This document shows, one piece after another, positions 1-8,834 of a stretch of 64,000 bases of DNA. The stretch comes from Paludibacter sp. (GTDB lineage Bacteria; Bacteroidota; Bacteroidia; Bacteroidales; Paludibacteraceae): assembly GCA_031292575.1 (NCBI GenBank), contig JARLGX010000005.1:145541-209540 (forward strand). The letters are read 5' to 3'. Under the pieces are notes generated by a model. That model did not search any database and was not told where the DNA came from. It saw nothing but the letters and a program-made list of their open reading frames with translations. Within the stretch, counting starts at the first letter, position 1. Every line of letters begins with the position of its first letter. A program made the translations under genes and the position numbers.

Positions 1-1697
1 GCGTTAAATCAAGGGAAAAACTGACTGCCGCCGAATGCGACAGCGCATCACTAAAAACAAAAAGAAAAATTGATCCTTCAGCTTTTGTCCTTGACATGGG
101 ACAGAATCTGGCAGGCTTTCCCGAAATAACCGTTCGAGGTAAAAAAGGCGATAAGATTACACTTGTGGTAGCTGAAGCTTTAACGCCCGAAGGCGCAACA
201 AACCAAAATCAAACCGGCCGTCAGCATTATTACCAATATACGCTGAGAGGCGAAGGCGATGAAACCTGGCATCCACAGTTTGCATACTATGGTTTCCGGT
301 ACATCCAGGTGGAAGGAGCCGTGATGAAAGGCGATAAAAATCCGAAGAAACTTCCATTATTAAAAAATATAAAATCTTGCTTTGTCTATAATTCGGCAAC
401 GCCAACATCCACGTTCGAAAGTTCAAACGACATTTTCAACAAAGCACACATTCTAATACAAAAAGCTGTTGAAAGCAACATGCAGGCTATTTTCACTGAT
501 TGTCCGCATCGTGAGAAACTGGGCTGGCTCGAAGAAGTTCACCTCAACGGACCAGGCTTGATGTACAATTTCAATCTGGCTGCATTTTTGCCAAAAATCA
601 TGCAGGATATGGCCGATGCACAACTTCCAAATGGTATTGTGCCAACCATTGCTCCGCTATACAATATTTTTGGAAACGATAAGGGTTTTGACGAATTTGG
701 CGACTCACCCGAATGGGGAAGCACGTTGAATATCATGCCATGGATGTATTTTGATTTTTACGGCGATTCCACATTGATTGTAAATTACTACCAAAACATG
801 CGTCGGTATGTCGATTACCTGACAACGCGTGCCAACAATCATATTTTAGCTTACGGACTCGGCGACTGGTACGATTATGGAAATTTCCGTGCGGGTTTTT
901 CGCGCAATACGCCCTTACCGTTGGTAGCAACTGATTATTATTACTACGACCTGACGTTATTGGTAAAAGCGGCCAAAATGGTAGGTAATAAATTTGACGA
1001 AACTTACTATCAGGAGTTAGCTGAAAGAGTTCGTAGGGCAATTAATACCATGTATTTCAATACCCAAACCAACCAATACGGCACAGGAAGCCAAACTGCG
1101 AATGCCATGGCCGTTTACATGAATATTGTCGACAGGGAAAATCGTCAGGCAGTGCTCAATAATCTGGTGAAAGACATCAAAGCACATGGCAACCGCCTTA
1201 CAACCGGCGATATTGGTAACCGGTATTTATTCCAAACACTGGCAACAAACGGTCTGAATGATCTGATGTATACGATGCAAAATCATTACGATGCACCGGG
1301 TTATGGGTTCCAGTTGAAATTTGGTGCCACTACGCTCACCGAGCAATGGGATCCTCGCATGGGTTCATCCTGGAATCACTTTATGATGGGCCAGATTGAC
1401 GAATGGTTTTTTGGCTCTTTGGCAGGAATCCAGACTAAAACAACTGCACCCGGATTTCAGCAGTTGGTTATTCGCCCTGAAGTTGTAGGTGATTTAAAGT
1501 TTGTAAGATCATCGTACGAAACCCTTTATGGAAAAGTGTCGGTAGATTGGAAGCGCGATGGAGATAATTTCACGTTGAAAGTATCGATTCCCGTAAATTG
1601 CACGGCCGATGTTTATTTGCCGGGAGAAAAAGAGCCGAAAAGAGTGAAAAGCGGAAATTATGCATTTTCGGAAATTCTAAAACAGAACAACAATTAA
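1..1697 (+). CDS. Alpha-L-rhamnosidase, GH78 (5' end outside window)
   Basis: The reading frame is open from the first complete codon at position 3, so the N-terminus lies upstream of the window. The visible part contains the GH78 linker motif VLDMGQNLAGF, the motif DCPHREKLGW (codons near 498) at the start of the alpha/alpha barrel, and TLTEQW near 1332-1346, where the glutamate matches the usual general base position. The C-terminus is a beta-sandwich of the Bac_rhamnosid_C type. The enzyme would release terminal alpha-L-rhamnose from pectin side chains in the periplasm or outside the cell. It ends 8 bases before the GH28 gene and is probably co-transcribed with it. Family assignment is strong; linkage specificity cannot be read. 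Confidence 0.92.
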   Translation, partial: VKSREKLTAAECDSASLKTKRKIDPSAFVLDMGQNLAGFPEITVRGKKGDKITLVVAEALTPEGATNQNQTGRQHYYQYTLRGEGDETWHPQFAYYGFRYIQVEGAVMKGDKNPKKLPLLKNIKSCFVYNSATPTSTFESSNDIFNKAHILIQKAVESNMQAIFTDCPHREKLGWLEEVHLNGPGLMYNFNLAAFLPKIMQDMADAQLPNGIVPTIAPLYNIFGNDKGFDEFGDSPEWGSTLNIMPWMYFDFYGDSTLIVNYYQNMRRYVDYLTTRANNHILAYGLGDWYDYGNFRAGFSRNTPLPLVATDYYYYDLTLLVKAAKMVGNKFDETYYQELAERVRRAINTMYFNTQTNQYGTGSQTANAMAVYMNIVDRENRQAVLNNLVKDIKAHGNRLTTGDIGNRYLFQTLATNGLNDLMYTMQNHYDAPGYGFQLKFGATTLTEQWDPRMGSSWNHFMMGQIDEWFFGSLAGIQTKTTAPGFQQLVIRPEVVGDLKFVRSSYETLYGKVSVDWKRDGDNFTLKVSIPVNCTADVYLPGEKEPKRVKSGNYAFSEILKQNNN

Positions 1698-1705
1698 TAA
1701 CATAT

Positions 1706-3043
1706 ATGAAACGAGCATTTATCATTTTAGTCTCATTATTACAAATCAGTATTTTATCATTACATGCCGAGCGCATTGATATGCTTCAGGCAGGAGCAAA
1801 TCCTGATGGAAAAAAGCTAAATACAATTCTGATTAACAACACCATCAATAAACTGAATGCCAATGGTGGTGGAACATTATTCTTCCCCGCAGGAAAGTAT
1901 CTGACCGGAGCCATCAAGTTGAAAAGCAATATCACCATCGAATTAGAAGCCGGTGCAACACTTTTGTTTTCCGATAATTTCGACGATTACCTTCCTTTTG
2001 TAGAAATGCGACACGAAGGAATTATGATGAAAAGTTTTTCACCGCTCATTTATGCAGTCGATGCCGAGAACATTACCATCAAAGGCGAAGGCAAAATTGA
2101 CGGACAAGGCAAAAAATGGTGGGACGAATTTTTCAGAGTAGCTGCTGATGCAGATAAAAATGGGAAACACGATATTAATAAATACCAACCCATGTGGGAC
2201 AAAGCCAACGATGTAAAAGCATTGTACGCCGAAACCAACCAGGATTATGTTTCGTCCATGCAACGGCGCTTCTTCCGTCCGCCGTTCATTCAACCCATGC
2301 GTTGTAAAAATGTACGGATTGAAGGAATTACCATTGTAAACTCACCGTTTTGGACTGTCAATCCAGAGTTTTGCGAAAACGTAACAGTCGATGGTGTTAC
2401 TATAATTAATCCCCTTTCGCCCAACACTGATGGCATTGATCCCGAATCGTGCCGCTATGTGCACATTTCCAACTGCCATATTTCGGTGGGCGACGATTGC
2501 ATCACGCTCAAGAGCGGTCGTGATTTGCAGGCACGTAAACTAAATACTCCCGACGAAAACATTACCATCACCAATTGTACCATGTTGGCCGGTCATGGAG
2601 GTGTGGTTATTGGCAGTGAAATGAGTGGAGGAGTGAAAAAAGTGGTTATCAGCAATTGTGTTTTCGACGGAACTGACCGTGGCATCAGGATAAAATCAAC
2701 GCGTGGACGTGGTGGAATGGTTGAAGATATACAGGCTGATAATATTGTCATGCGAAATATAAAGGAAGAAGCCATTGTGCTCGATCTGAATTACAGCAAA
2801 ATGCCTGCTGAACCGCTAAGCGAACGTACTCCAATTTTCAGAAATATCAATATCAACAATGTTACGGCTTCAAATGTGTTGATCCCCATCCGGATTAACG
2901 GACTTGAAGAGTCGCCAATAACCAATGTTACGCTGACGAATGTCAATATTCTGAACAGCAAACAAAAATCTACTTTCACCAATTGCAAAGACATAAAAAT
3001 GACAGATGTTTACGTAAACGGAGAAAAGGTAGGAGTAAAATGA
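1706..3043 (+). CDS. Polygalacturonase-type glycoside hydrolase, GH28
   Basis: 445 residues from the ATG at 1706, chosen because it begins a clean signal peptide (MKRAFIILVS onward, ending near HAE). An in-frame start at 1598 would overlap the rhamnosidase and put 36 unrelated residues before the signal. All four GH28 signatures are present: NTD at residues 240-242, DD at 263-264, GHG at 296-298 and RIK at 328-330, so the three catalytic aspartates and the histidine are intact. The fold is a right-handed beta-helix. It would hydrolyse alpha-1,4-galacturonosyl linkages in pectin, exo- or endo-acting unknown. Located between the GH78 gene and the esterase fusion in one operon. Confidence 0.93.
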   Translation: MKRAFIILVSLLQISILSLHAERIDMLQAGANPDGKKLNTILINNTINKLNANGGGTLFFPAGKYLTGAIKLKSNITIELEAGATLLFSDNFDDYLPFVEMRHEGIMMKSFSPLIYAVDAENITIKGEGKIDGQGKKWWDEFFRVAADADKNGKHDINKYQPMWDKANDVKALYAETNQDYVSSMQRRFFRPPFIQPMRCKNVRIEGITIVNSPFWTVNPEFCENVTVDGVTIINPLSPNTDGIDPESCRYVHISNCHISVGDDCITLKSGRDLQARKLNTPDENITITNCTMLAGHGGVVIGSEMSGGVKKVVISNCVFDGTDRGIRIKSTRGRGGMVEDIQADNIVMRNIKEEAIVLDLNYSKMPAEPLSERTPIFRNININNVTASNVLIPIRINGLEESPITNVTLTNVNILNSKQKSTFTNCKDIKMTDVYVNGEKVGVK

Positions 3044-3121
3044 TTTGAGAATTAGAAAATTTGGAAATGTAATGCGACATCTATTTATGAAACTATTTAA
3101 ACATATCAATCCACACGAAAT

Positions 3122-5104
3122 ATGAAAAAGAACTTATTAATTATTTTATTAGCGGGAGTATTCGTTACAAATGCCTTCTCCCAGTCTTACGAGACTCAGT
3201 TTGCCAAACCACTCGGGCAGGTATTGCAGGAAATTGGCACGCGTTTCAATGTAAAATTAAAATACAATGTTGATACTGCCGGATTGGTAGTTACGTACGC
3301 CGACTTCCGCATTCGTCCTTATTCGGTGGAAGAATCATTGACCAATGTTCTTGCTATCTTTGATTATAAATTTGTGAAACAGGACGATAAAACGTATAAA
3401 ATCAAAGCATACGAATATCCACGCCGAACGCCTGAAGATGGAAAGAAAATGCTGACTTACCTGAATACATTGTACTCAGATTCGGCACAATGGAATCAAC
3501 GTAGCGCATGTCTGAAAAAAGAAGTGCGTGAAAAGCTTCAAATCGATCCTATATTAGCCCAACGAGTTCATGCCAAACCCATCCTTTCGAAAATTCGTAA
3601 ACACGATGGCTATACCGCTCAGAACTTTGCTATGGAAACGCTACCCGGATTGTATGTCTGCGGTACCATTTATACCCCTTTGGCAAAGGGTAAACATGCG
3701 CTGATTTTATGCCCCAATGGTCATTGGCCCGAAGGGAGATATAACAAAGACGAACAAACTCGCTTTGGAACACTTGCCTGCATGGGTGCTGTGTGTGTTA
3801 GTTACGATCTTTTCGGTTGGGGAGAATCAGAATTGCAGGTTACGGCTATAGCCCATCGCACGAGTGTTGCCGAAATCGTTCAACTGATGAATGGTTTGAC
3901 CATTCTAGACTACATGATTCAGCGCAAAGACATTGATCCGGGACGAGTGGCTTCTAACGGAGGTTCAGGAGGCGGCACGCAAGTAGTTTTACTCTCGGTG
4001 CTCGACAACCGGTTTACTGCCGCATGTCCTACCGTCAGCCTTGCTTCGCATTTCGATGGTGGATGCCCCTGCGAAAGTGCCATGCCCACTACGTTATCAT
4101 GTGGTGGAACCAACAACGCTGAATTAATGGCAACATTTGCACCCAAACCGCTTTGTGTCATTTCGGATGGAGGCGATTGGACTGCTTCAGTTCCTACATT
4201 AGAATTTCCATACCTGAAAAGAATATACGGCTTTTTCAATGCTACCGATAAAGTAACCAACGTTCATTTATTAAACGAAAAACACGACTTTGGAATAAAT
4301 AAAAGAGCAGCTGTTTACAATTTCTTTATCCATACATTCGGTTTAAACAAATCGAAACTTGATGAATCGAAAGTTACTATCGAGCCGATTAAAGACATGT
4401 TGAGCTTTGGAGACAATGGCGAAAAGATGCCTGCCAATGCCATTCGTCAATACAAAGATGTAGAAAAATATTTCAATAAAAAAGCTGATTCCAAAATCAA
4501 TTCGGATATAGATGCCGAAAAGCGTGCTGAAGTTTGGACCGATTCACTTAAACTGAACGATAAAGCAAAAGAAGCCCGCGTAGAAGCAGTTATTTTTAAA
4601 CATATCAAAGCCGTACGCGACTGGCATAACGAACATCCTTACACAACAATTCCCGAAGGAATTGATCCAATTACCGGCAATCCGTTAAACAAAATCCAGC
4701 GTGAAGTCATAGCCAATTCAGCTAAACCAAAATCGATCCACGAAGCACTGATGAACGGACTTCGCAAAGACTTGACCGAAGAACAGGTTGAAAAGATATT
4801 AGACAAATATACCATTGGTAAAGTGGCCTTTACCATGAAAGGTTATGAGTCAATCGTACCAAATATCACTGCAAAAGAAAAAGAATACATCCTCGGACAA
4901 CTAAAACTTGCACGCGAACGAGCAGTGGATTTCAAAAGTATGAAAGACATTTCGGCAATTTTTGAAATATATAAAAACAATTGCGAGAAATACCTGAATG
5001 ACAATGGCCGCAACTGGCATCAAATGTACAAGGATTTTGTAACTAAAATCATTGCCGAAAAGGCAGCCAAGAAAAAAGCGGCAGCATCTACTAATTCAAA
5101 GTAA
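3122..5104 (+). CDS. Exported alpha/beta-hydrolase esterase with N-terminal STN-like and C-terminal DUF3826 domains
   Basis: 660 residues with a signal peptide (residues 1-20). Residues about 28-97 resemble the secretin/TonB short N-terminal (STN) domain. Residues about 150-410 are an alpha/beta hydrolase: nucleophile Ser282 in NGGSGGGTQ, acid Asp352 in DGGDW, His388 in NEKHDFG. Residues about 455-650 resemble the stand-alone DUF3826 protein encoded at 24533-25216. The likely role is removing methyl or acetyl esters from pectin before hydrolysis; it may be related to the CE19 pectin methylesterases of rhamnogalacturonan-II loci, which is inference. Placement after GH78 and GH28 and before a strong terminator supports a pectin role. 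An STN domain on a carbohydrate esterase is unusual. Confidence 0.8.
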   Translation: MKKNLLIILLAGVFVTNAFSQSYETQFAKPLGQVLQEIGTRFNVKLKYNVDTAGLVVTYADFRIRPYSVEESLTNVLAIFDYKFVKQDDKTYKIKAYEYPRRTPEDGKKMLTYLNTLYSDSAQWNQRSACLKKEVREKLQIDPILAQRVHAKPILSKIRKHDGYTAQNFAMETLPGLYVCGTIYTPLAKGKHALILCPNGHWPEGRYNKDEQTRFGTLACMGAVCVSYDLFGWGESELQVTAIAHRTSVAEIVQLMNGLTILDYMIQRKDIDPGRVASNGGSGGGTQVVLLSVLDNRFTAACPTVSLASHFDGGCPCESAMPTTLSCGGTNNAELMATFAPKPLCVISDGGDWTASVPTLEFPYLKRIYGFFNATDKVTNVHLLNEKHDFGINKRAAVYNFFIHTFGLNKSKLDESKVTIEPIKDMLSFGDNGEKMPANAIRQYKDVEKYFNKKADSKINSDIDAEKRAEVWTDSLKLNDKAKEARVEAVIFKHIKAVRDWHNEHPYTTIPEGIDPITGNPLNKIQREVIANSAKPKSIHEALMNGLRKDLTEEQVEKILDKYTIGKVAFTMKGYESIVPNITAKEKEYILGQLKLARERAVDFKSMKDISAIFEIYKNNCEKYLNDNGRNWHQMYKDFVTKIIAEKAAKKKAAASTNSK

Positions 5105-5127
5105 CATAATTATTTATTATATAAGAT

Positions 5128-5166
5128 ATTGGCAGTCTGAATTTGTTTCGGACTGCCAATTTTTTA
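5128..5166 (+). terminator. Rho-independent terminator after the esterase fusion gene
   Basis: Arms 5128-5141 and 5147-5160 form a 14-bp stem (one G-T wobble) with a 5-base loop, followed by six T. It separates the GH78/GH28/esterase unit from the transketolase operon. Confidence 0.9.
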
Positions 5167-5308
5167 TCATCTAAATTCTTCGAAATAACGGTGTCAACAA
5201 TGAAAATGAGATTACATTAAATTTTTTAAATTTCATTGGTTTTAGTTATTTTTTATTAATGAATTTATCTTTGATTCAGCAAACCATCAAACTTCGTTTA
5301 TTTTCTTT

Positions 5309-5316
5309 TATTTTTG
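5309..5316 (+). promoter_or_regulatory. Candidate -7 box upstream of the split transketolase genes
   Basis: TATTTTTG matches the Bacteroidetes consensus TAnnTTTG and lies 29 bases before the start codon at 5345, just after the terminator of the previous unit. No clear -33 TTG was found at the usual spacing. Confidence 0.5.
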
Positions 5317-5344
5317 TATTCGAAACTATACGAAAATAAATTGT

Positions 5345-6193
5345 ATGCTAAAAGCAAATAAACAAACAATTTCTGCTTTACAATTGAAAGCAGAAGAAAT
5401 TAGAAGAAAAGTACTTAACATTGTATATACTTCAAAAGCCGGACATATAGGAGGTTCGCTGTCTTCTGTCGATATGGAAACGGCTTTATATTTCCATATC
5501 ATGAATATCGATCCGAAAAAACCCGACATGGAAGGTCGCGATCGATTTATCTTAAGTAAAGGTCATAGTGTGGAAGCACTGTATGCCGTATTATCCTCCG
5601 CAGGATTTTTCGACGAAGAATTACTAAAAACGTATGGACAATTTAATTCAAAACTTGCGGGTCATCCTACAAAAAAAATTCCTGGCGTTGAGCTAAACAG
5701 CGGAGCATTGGGACATGGTTTATCTGTTGGAGTAGGTTTATCAATTGCAGCCAAAATGGACAAAAAACTTTACTGCACTTATGTTTTAATGGGTGATGGT
5801 GAACAAGGTGAAGGTTCTATTTATGAGGCTGCCATGTCTGCAAGTCATTATAAATTAGACAATTTAATTGCTATTATCGACCGCAATAAATTGCAAATTA
5901 GTGGAAAAACAGAAGACGTTATGTCGCTCGAACCGATGCGCGATCGTTGGGAGGCGTTTGGCTGGGAAGTATTTGAAATTGATGGAAATAATATAAGCGA
6001 AATTGTGGAAACATTCGAAAATATGGATGACACAAACACTAAACCGAAGCTGATTATTTCACATACAATCAAAGGTTGTGGCGTTTCTTACATGGAAAAA
6101 GTTGCCAAATGGCATCACGGTGTACCTAACGAAGAACAATATAAAGAAGCAATTGCAGAAATTGACGAACGAATCAAAAATTTGAAAGCATAA
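5345..6193 (+). CDS. aptA: Transketolase N-terminal (thiamine diphosphate-binding) subunit; candidate apulose-4-phosphate transketolase subunit A
   Basis: 282 residues, the length of split-transketolase A subunits. The thiamine diphosphate motif GDGEQGEG...LDNLIAIIDRN is present, as are the substrate-binding segments SKGHSVEALYA and LGHGLSVGVG. The partner subunit starts 2 bases downstream, so the two halves form one enzyme. A general transketolase is possible, but position in a catabolic operon with an FGGY kinase, a sugar isomerase and a DeoR regulator, close to a GH140 apiosidase gene, fits the apulose-4-phosphate transketolase described in D-apiose catabolism (apulose 4-phosphate plus glyceraldehyde 3-phosphate to xylulose 5-phosphate plus dihydroxyacetone phosphate). 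Split transketolase is certain; the apulose assignment and gene symbol are inference. Confidence 0.9.
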   Translation: MLKANKQTISALQLKAEEIRRKVLNIVYTSKAGHIGGSLSSVDMETALYFHIMNIDPKKPDMEGRDRFILSKGHSVEALYAVLSSAGFFDEELLKTYGQFNSKLAGHPTKKIPGVELNSGALGHGLSVGVGLSIAAKMDKKLYCTYVLMGDGEQGEGSIYEAAMSASHYKLDNLIAIIDRNKLQISGKTEDVMSLEPMRDRWEAFGWEVFEIDGNNISEIVETFENMDDTNTKPKLIISHTIKGCGVSYMEKVAKWHHGVPNEEQYKEAIAEIDERIKNLKA

Positions 6194-6195
6194 TT

Positions 6196-7146
6196 ATGAG
6201 CACTGAAAATAAAAATACCATTCCATGCCGCAAAATGTTCACTGACACATTAGTAGAACTGGCAAAAAAAGATAAAGATATTGTAGCAGTAACTACCGAT
6301 GCTCGCGGCTCGGTTACATTGGATCGCTTTGCCAACGAACTTCCCGAACAGTTCGTAGAGCTCGGCATTGCCGAACAAAATGCAGTAGGAGTAGCAGCAG
6401 GATTGACTTCCGCCGGAAAAAAAACTTTTGTTTGCGGCCCTGCTTGTTTTTATGTTGCGCGCAGTCTGGAGCAGGTAAAAGTTGACGTAGCTTATTCGGC
6501 CAATCCGGTAAAAATACTGGGCGTAAGCGGAGGTGTAAGTTATGGGGCATTAGGATTTTCCCATCACAGTTTACACGATATAGCCGTATTGCGAACTTTT
6601 CCCGGGATGCATATTGTACTTCCCTGCGACATTTATCAGACCAAGAAACTGGTGGAAGAATTGGTTGATTATCCTTACCCTGTCTATATCCGCGTTGGAA
6701 GAAATGCTGTTCCAAACGTCTACGAAAATGAGAATCCTGAATTTAAAATAGGTAAAGCAAATCTGTTGCTTGAGGGTGATGACCTGACAATAATCGGAAC
6801 AGGTGAAACTGTTTACCATTGCCTCGAAGCCGGCAAAAAACTTCATGCTCAGGGAATCAAAGCTCGTGTAATTGATATGCACACCCTCAAACCATTTGAT
6901 AAAGAAATTATAGAAAAAGCAGCGCGCGAAACTGGTAAAATTATCACCGTGGAAGAACACAGTATTAGCGGAGGATTAGGCGGTGCTGTTTCCGAAATTG
7001 TATCACAATCTGTTCCAGTTCCAATGCGAATACTTGGGATTCCTGACGAAAATGCGATTCATGGTACTGCTTTAGAAATTTTCAATCACTACGGGATTGA
7101 TACGGAAGGCATAATCAAAAAAGCCATTACATTTTATAATTCATAA
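6196..7146 (+). CDS. aptB: Transketolase C-terminal subunit; candidate apulose-4-phosphate transketolase subunit B
   Basis: 316 residues carrying the pyrimidine-binding and C-terminal transketolase domains. Visible motifs are ELGIAEQNAVGVAAGL (the glutamate that activates thiamine diphosphate), SYGALGFSHHSLHDIAVLRTFPGM and the C-terminal segment ARVIDMHTLKPFD...EEHSISGGLGGA. It starts 2 bases after the A subunit, implying translational coupling and equal stoichiometry. Function depends on the partner at 5345-6193. Substrate assignment to apulose 4-phosphate rests only on the neighbourhood (kinase, isomerase, GH140 apiosidase). Confidence 0.9.
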   Translation: MSTENKNTIPCRKMFTDTLVELAKKDKDIVAVTTDARGSVTLDRFANELPEQFVELGIAEQNAVGVAAGLTSAGKKTFVCGPACFYVARSLEQVKVDVAYSANPVKILGVSGGVSYGALGFSHHSLHDIAVLRTFPGMHIVLPCDIYQTKKLVEELVDYPYPVYIRVGRNAVPNVYENENPEFKIGKANLLLEGDDLTIIGTGETVYHCLEAGKKLHAQGIKARVIDMHTLKPFDKEIIEKAARETGKIITVEEHSISGGLGGAVSEIVSQSVPVPMRILGIPDENAIHGTALEIFNHYGIDTEGIIKKAITFYNS

Positions 7147-7268
7147 GTGAGCTATTGTTATATAGTTACATTTTTCACCCTGTTTCGTCTATTATAGACT
7201 TAATAAATCGAAATCATTGTTTTTGAAGCATAAATCAAAATACTAAATCACATACTTATTGACATTAA

Positions 7269-8747
7269 ATGAAATATATACTCGCCATAGATCAAAGCAC
7301 CTCGGCAACAAAAGCAATGTTATTCGATGAAAATGCGGCAATAGTTGCCCGAACATCCCTCGATCATAAACAATATTATCCGCAGCCGGGCTGGGTTGAA
7401 CATAATCCGACAGAGATATTAGAAAACACCTACAAAGCAGTTGAGCAATTAATTGATGTAACAAACATCAATAAGAATGATATCATATCAATAGCCATCA
7501 CCAACCAACGCGAAACAGTTGTAGTGTGGGATAAGCGCACAGGAATTCCTGTTTATAATGCGGTAGTATGGCAATGCAACCGGGGAGCTCGAATTTGCGA
7601 AGACCTAATTAATCAAGGATATGAACCTTTAGTAACAAAAAAAACAGGACTAATCATTAATCCTTATTTTTCAGCAAGTGGAGTAAAATGGATACTGGAT
7701 AATATATCGGGAGCACGCAAAGCTGCCGATGAAGGTCATCTGTTGTTGGGAACGATGGATAGTTGGCTAATTTGGAACTTCACAAACGGAAAGATTCACG
7801 CTACGGACTATACAAACGCCTCGCGCACACTACTTTTCAACATTCATTCACTCGATTGGGACAGCGAATTATTAAACATGTTCAGTATCCCATCTACGAT
7901 GCTTCCAAAAGCTTTGCCATGCGATGCACAGTATGGAACAACTACGTTGACTGGAATTTTAAACGAAACTCCGATTGCCGGAGTTTTGGGTGACTCGCAT
8001 GGAGCACTCGTAGGACAAATGTGTTTTTCGAGAGGAATGGGCAAAGCAACCTATGGAACAGGCTCATCCATCATGGTCAATATTGGTGAAAAGCCTCTTA
8101 CAGCACCACGAGGCTTAGTAACGTCGATTGGTTTTGCTGCTAAAGGCAAGGTATTTTACGCTTTCGAAGGAAATATCCACTGCACAGGTGCCACCATAAA
8201 ATGGTTGCAAGACGATCTCCAACTCATTCAAACGGCCGCCGAAACTGAGGAGCTGGCTACTTCAGTTAACAGTACAGATGGCGTTTATTTTGTTCCTGCT
8301 TTTGCGGGTCTGGGAGCTCCGTGGTGGGACAATGATGCTAAAGCGCTGATTTGCGGTATGAATCGAGGAACAAACAAAGCCCATATTATACGTGCAGCAC
8401 TAGAATCGATAGCCTATCAGGTAAAAGATTTAATGGCTTTAATTCAGGAGTCGGGTATCAATTTACTCGAACTCAGGGTTGATGGAGGACCGGTAAGCAA
8501 TAATTTTCTGATGCAATTTCAATCGGACATGTTACAAGCCAGAATCAACCGAAGTCCGATTGAAGAAGCATCGGCCTTAGGTGCTGTGTTAATGTCCGGA
8601 TTTGCATTGAAAAACTATGCCGAATTTCAGGATGCAGCTGATTTGCGAAAAATGAACGATTATATTGCACCGCGGATGGATTCAGAAAAAGTAACTGAGC
8701 TATACGCACAATGGCAAAAAGCCGTTCAACGGACGTTGATGAAATAA
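7269..8747 (+). CDS. FGGY-family carbohydrate kinase, glycerol-kinase-like; candidate D-apulose kinase
   Basis: 492 residues with both FGGY lobes. The N-terminal phosphate loop IDQSTSATKAMLFD, the segment AITNQRETVVVWDKRTG, the nucleotide-binding YGTGSSIMVN and the C-terminal RVDGGPVSNNFLMQFQSDML are typical. Overall it looks closest to glycerol kinases, but no glycerol facilitator or glycerol-3-phosphate dehydrogenase is nearby. It sits between the split transketolase and a fucose-isomerase-fold protein, so it probably phosphorylates the ketose that the transketolase consumes. If the locus handles D-apiose, the substrate would be D-apulose. Kinase family is certain; substrate is inferred. 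Confidence 0.88.
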   Translation: MKYILAIDQSTSATKAMLFDENAAIVARTSLDHKQYYPQPGWVEHNPTEILENTYKAVEQLIDVTNINKNDIISIAITNQRETVVVWDKRTGIPVYNAVVWQCNRGARICEDLINQGYEPLVTKKTGLIINPYFSASGVKWILDNISGARKAADEGHLLLGTMDSWLIWNFTNGKIHATDYTNASRTLLFNIHSLDWDSELLNMFSIPSTMLPKALPCDAQYGTTTLTGILNETPIAGVLGDSHGALVGQMCFSRGMGKATYGTGSSIMVNIGEKPLTAPRGLVTSIGFAAKGKVFYAFEGNIHCTGATIKWLQDDLQLIQTAAETEELATSVNSTDGVYFVPAFAGLGAPWWDNDAKALICGMNRGTNKAHIIRAALESIAYQVKDLMALIQESGINLLELRVDGGPVSNNFLMQFQSDMLQARINRSPIEEASALGAVLMSGFALKNYAEFQDAADLRKMNDYIAPRMDSEKVTELYAQWQKAVQRTLMK

Positions 8748-8834
8748 AGTCTGAATTAAAAATCAGAATACTGAAAAATTAGGAAAATGACGAAACAAAC
8801 TAAAATAAATTAACTAACGCTTTAAACACAAAAC

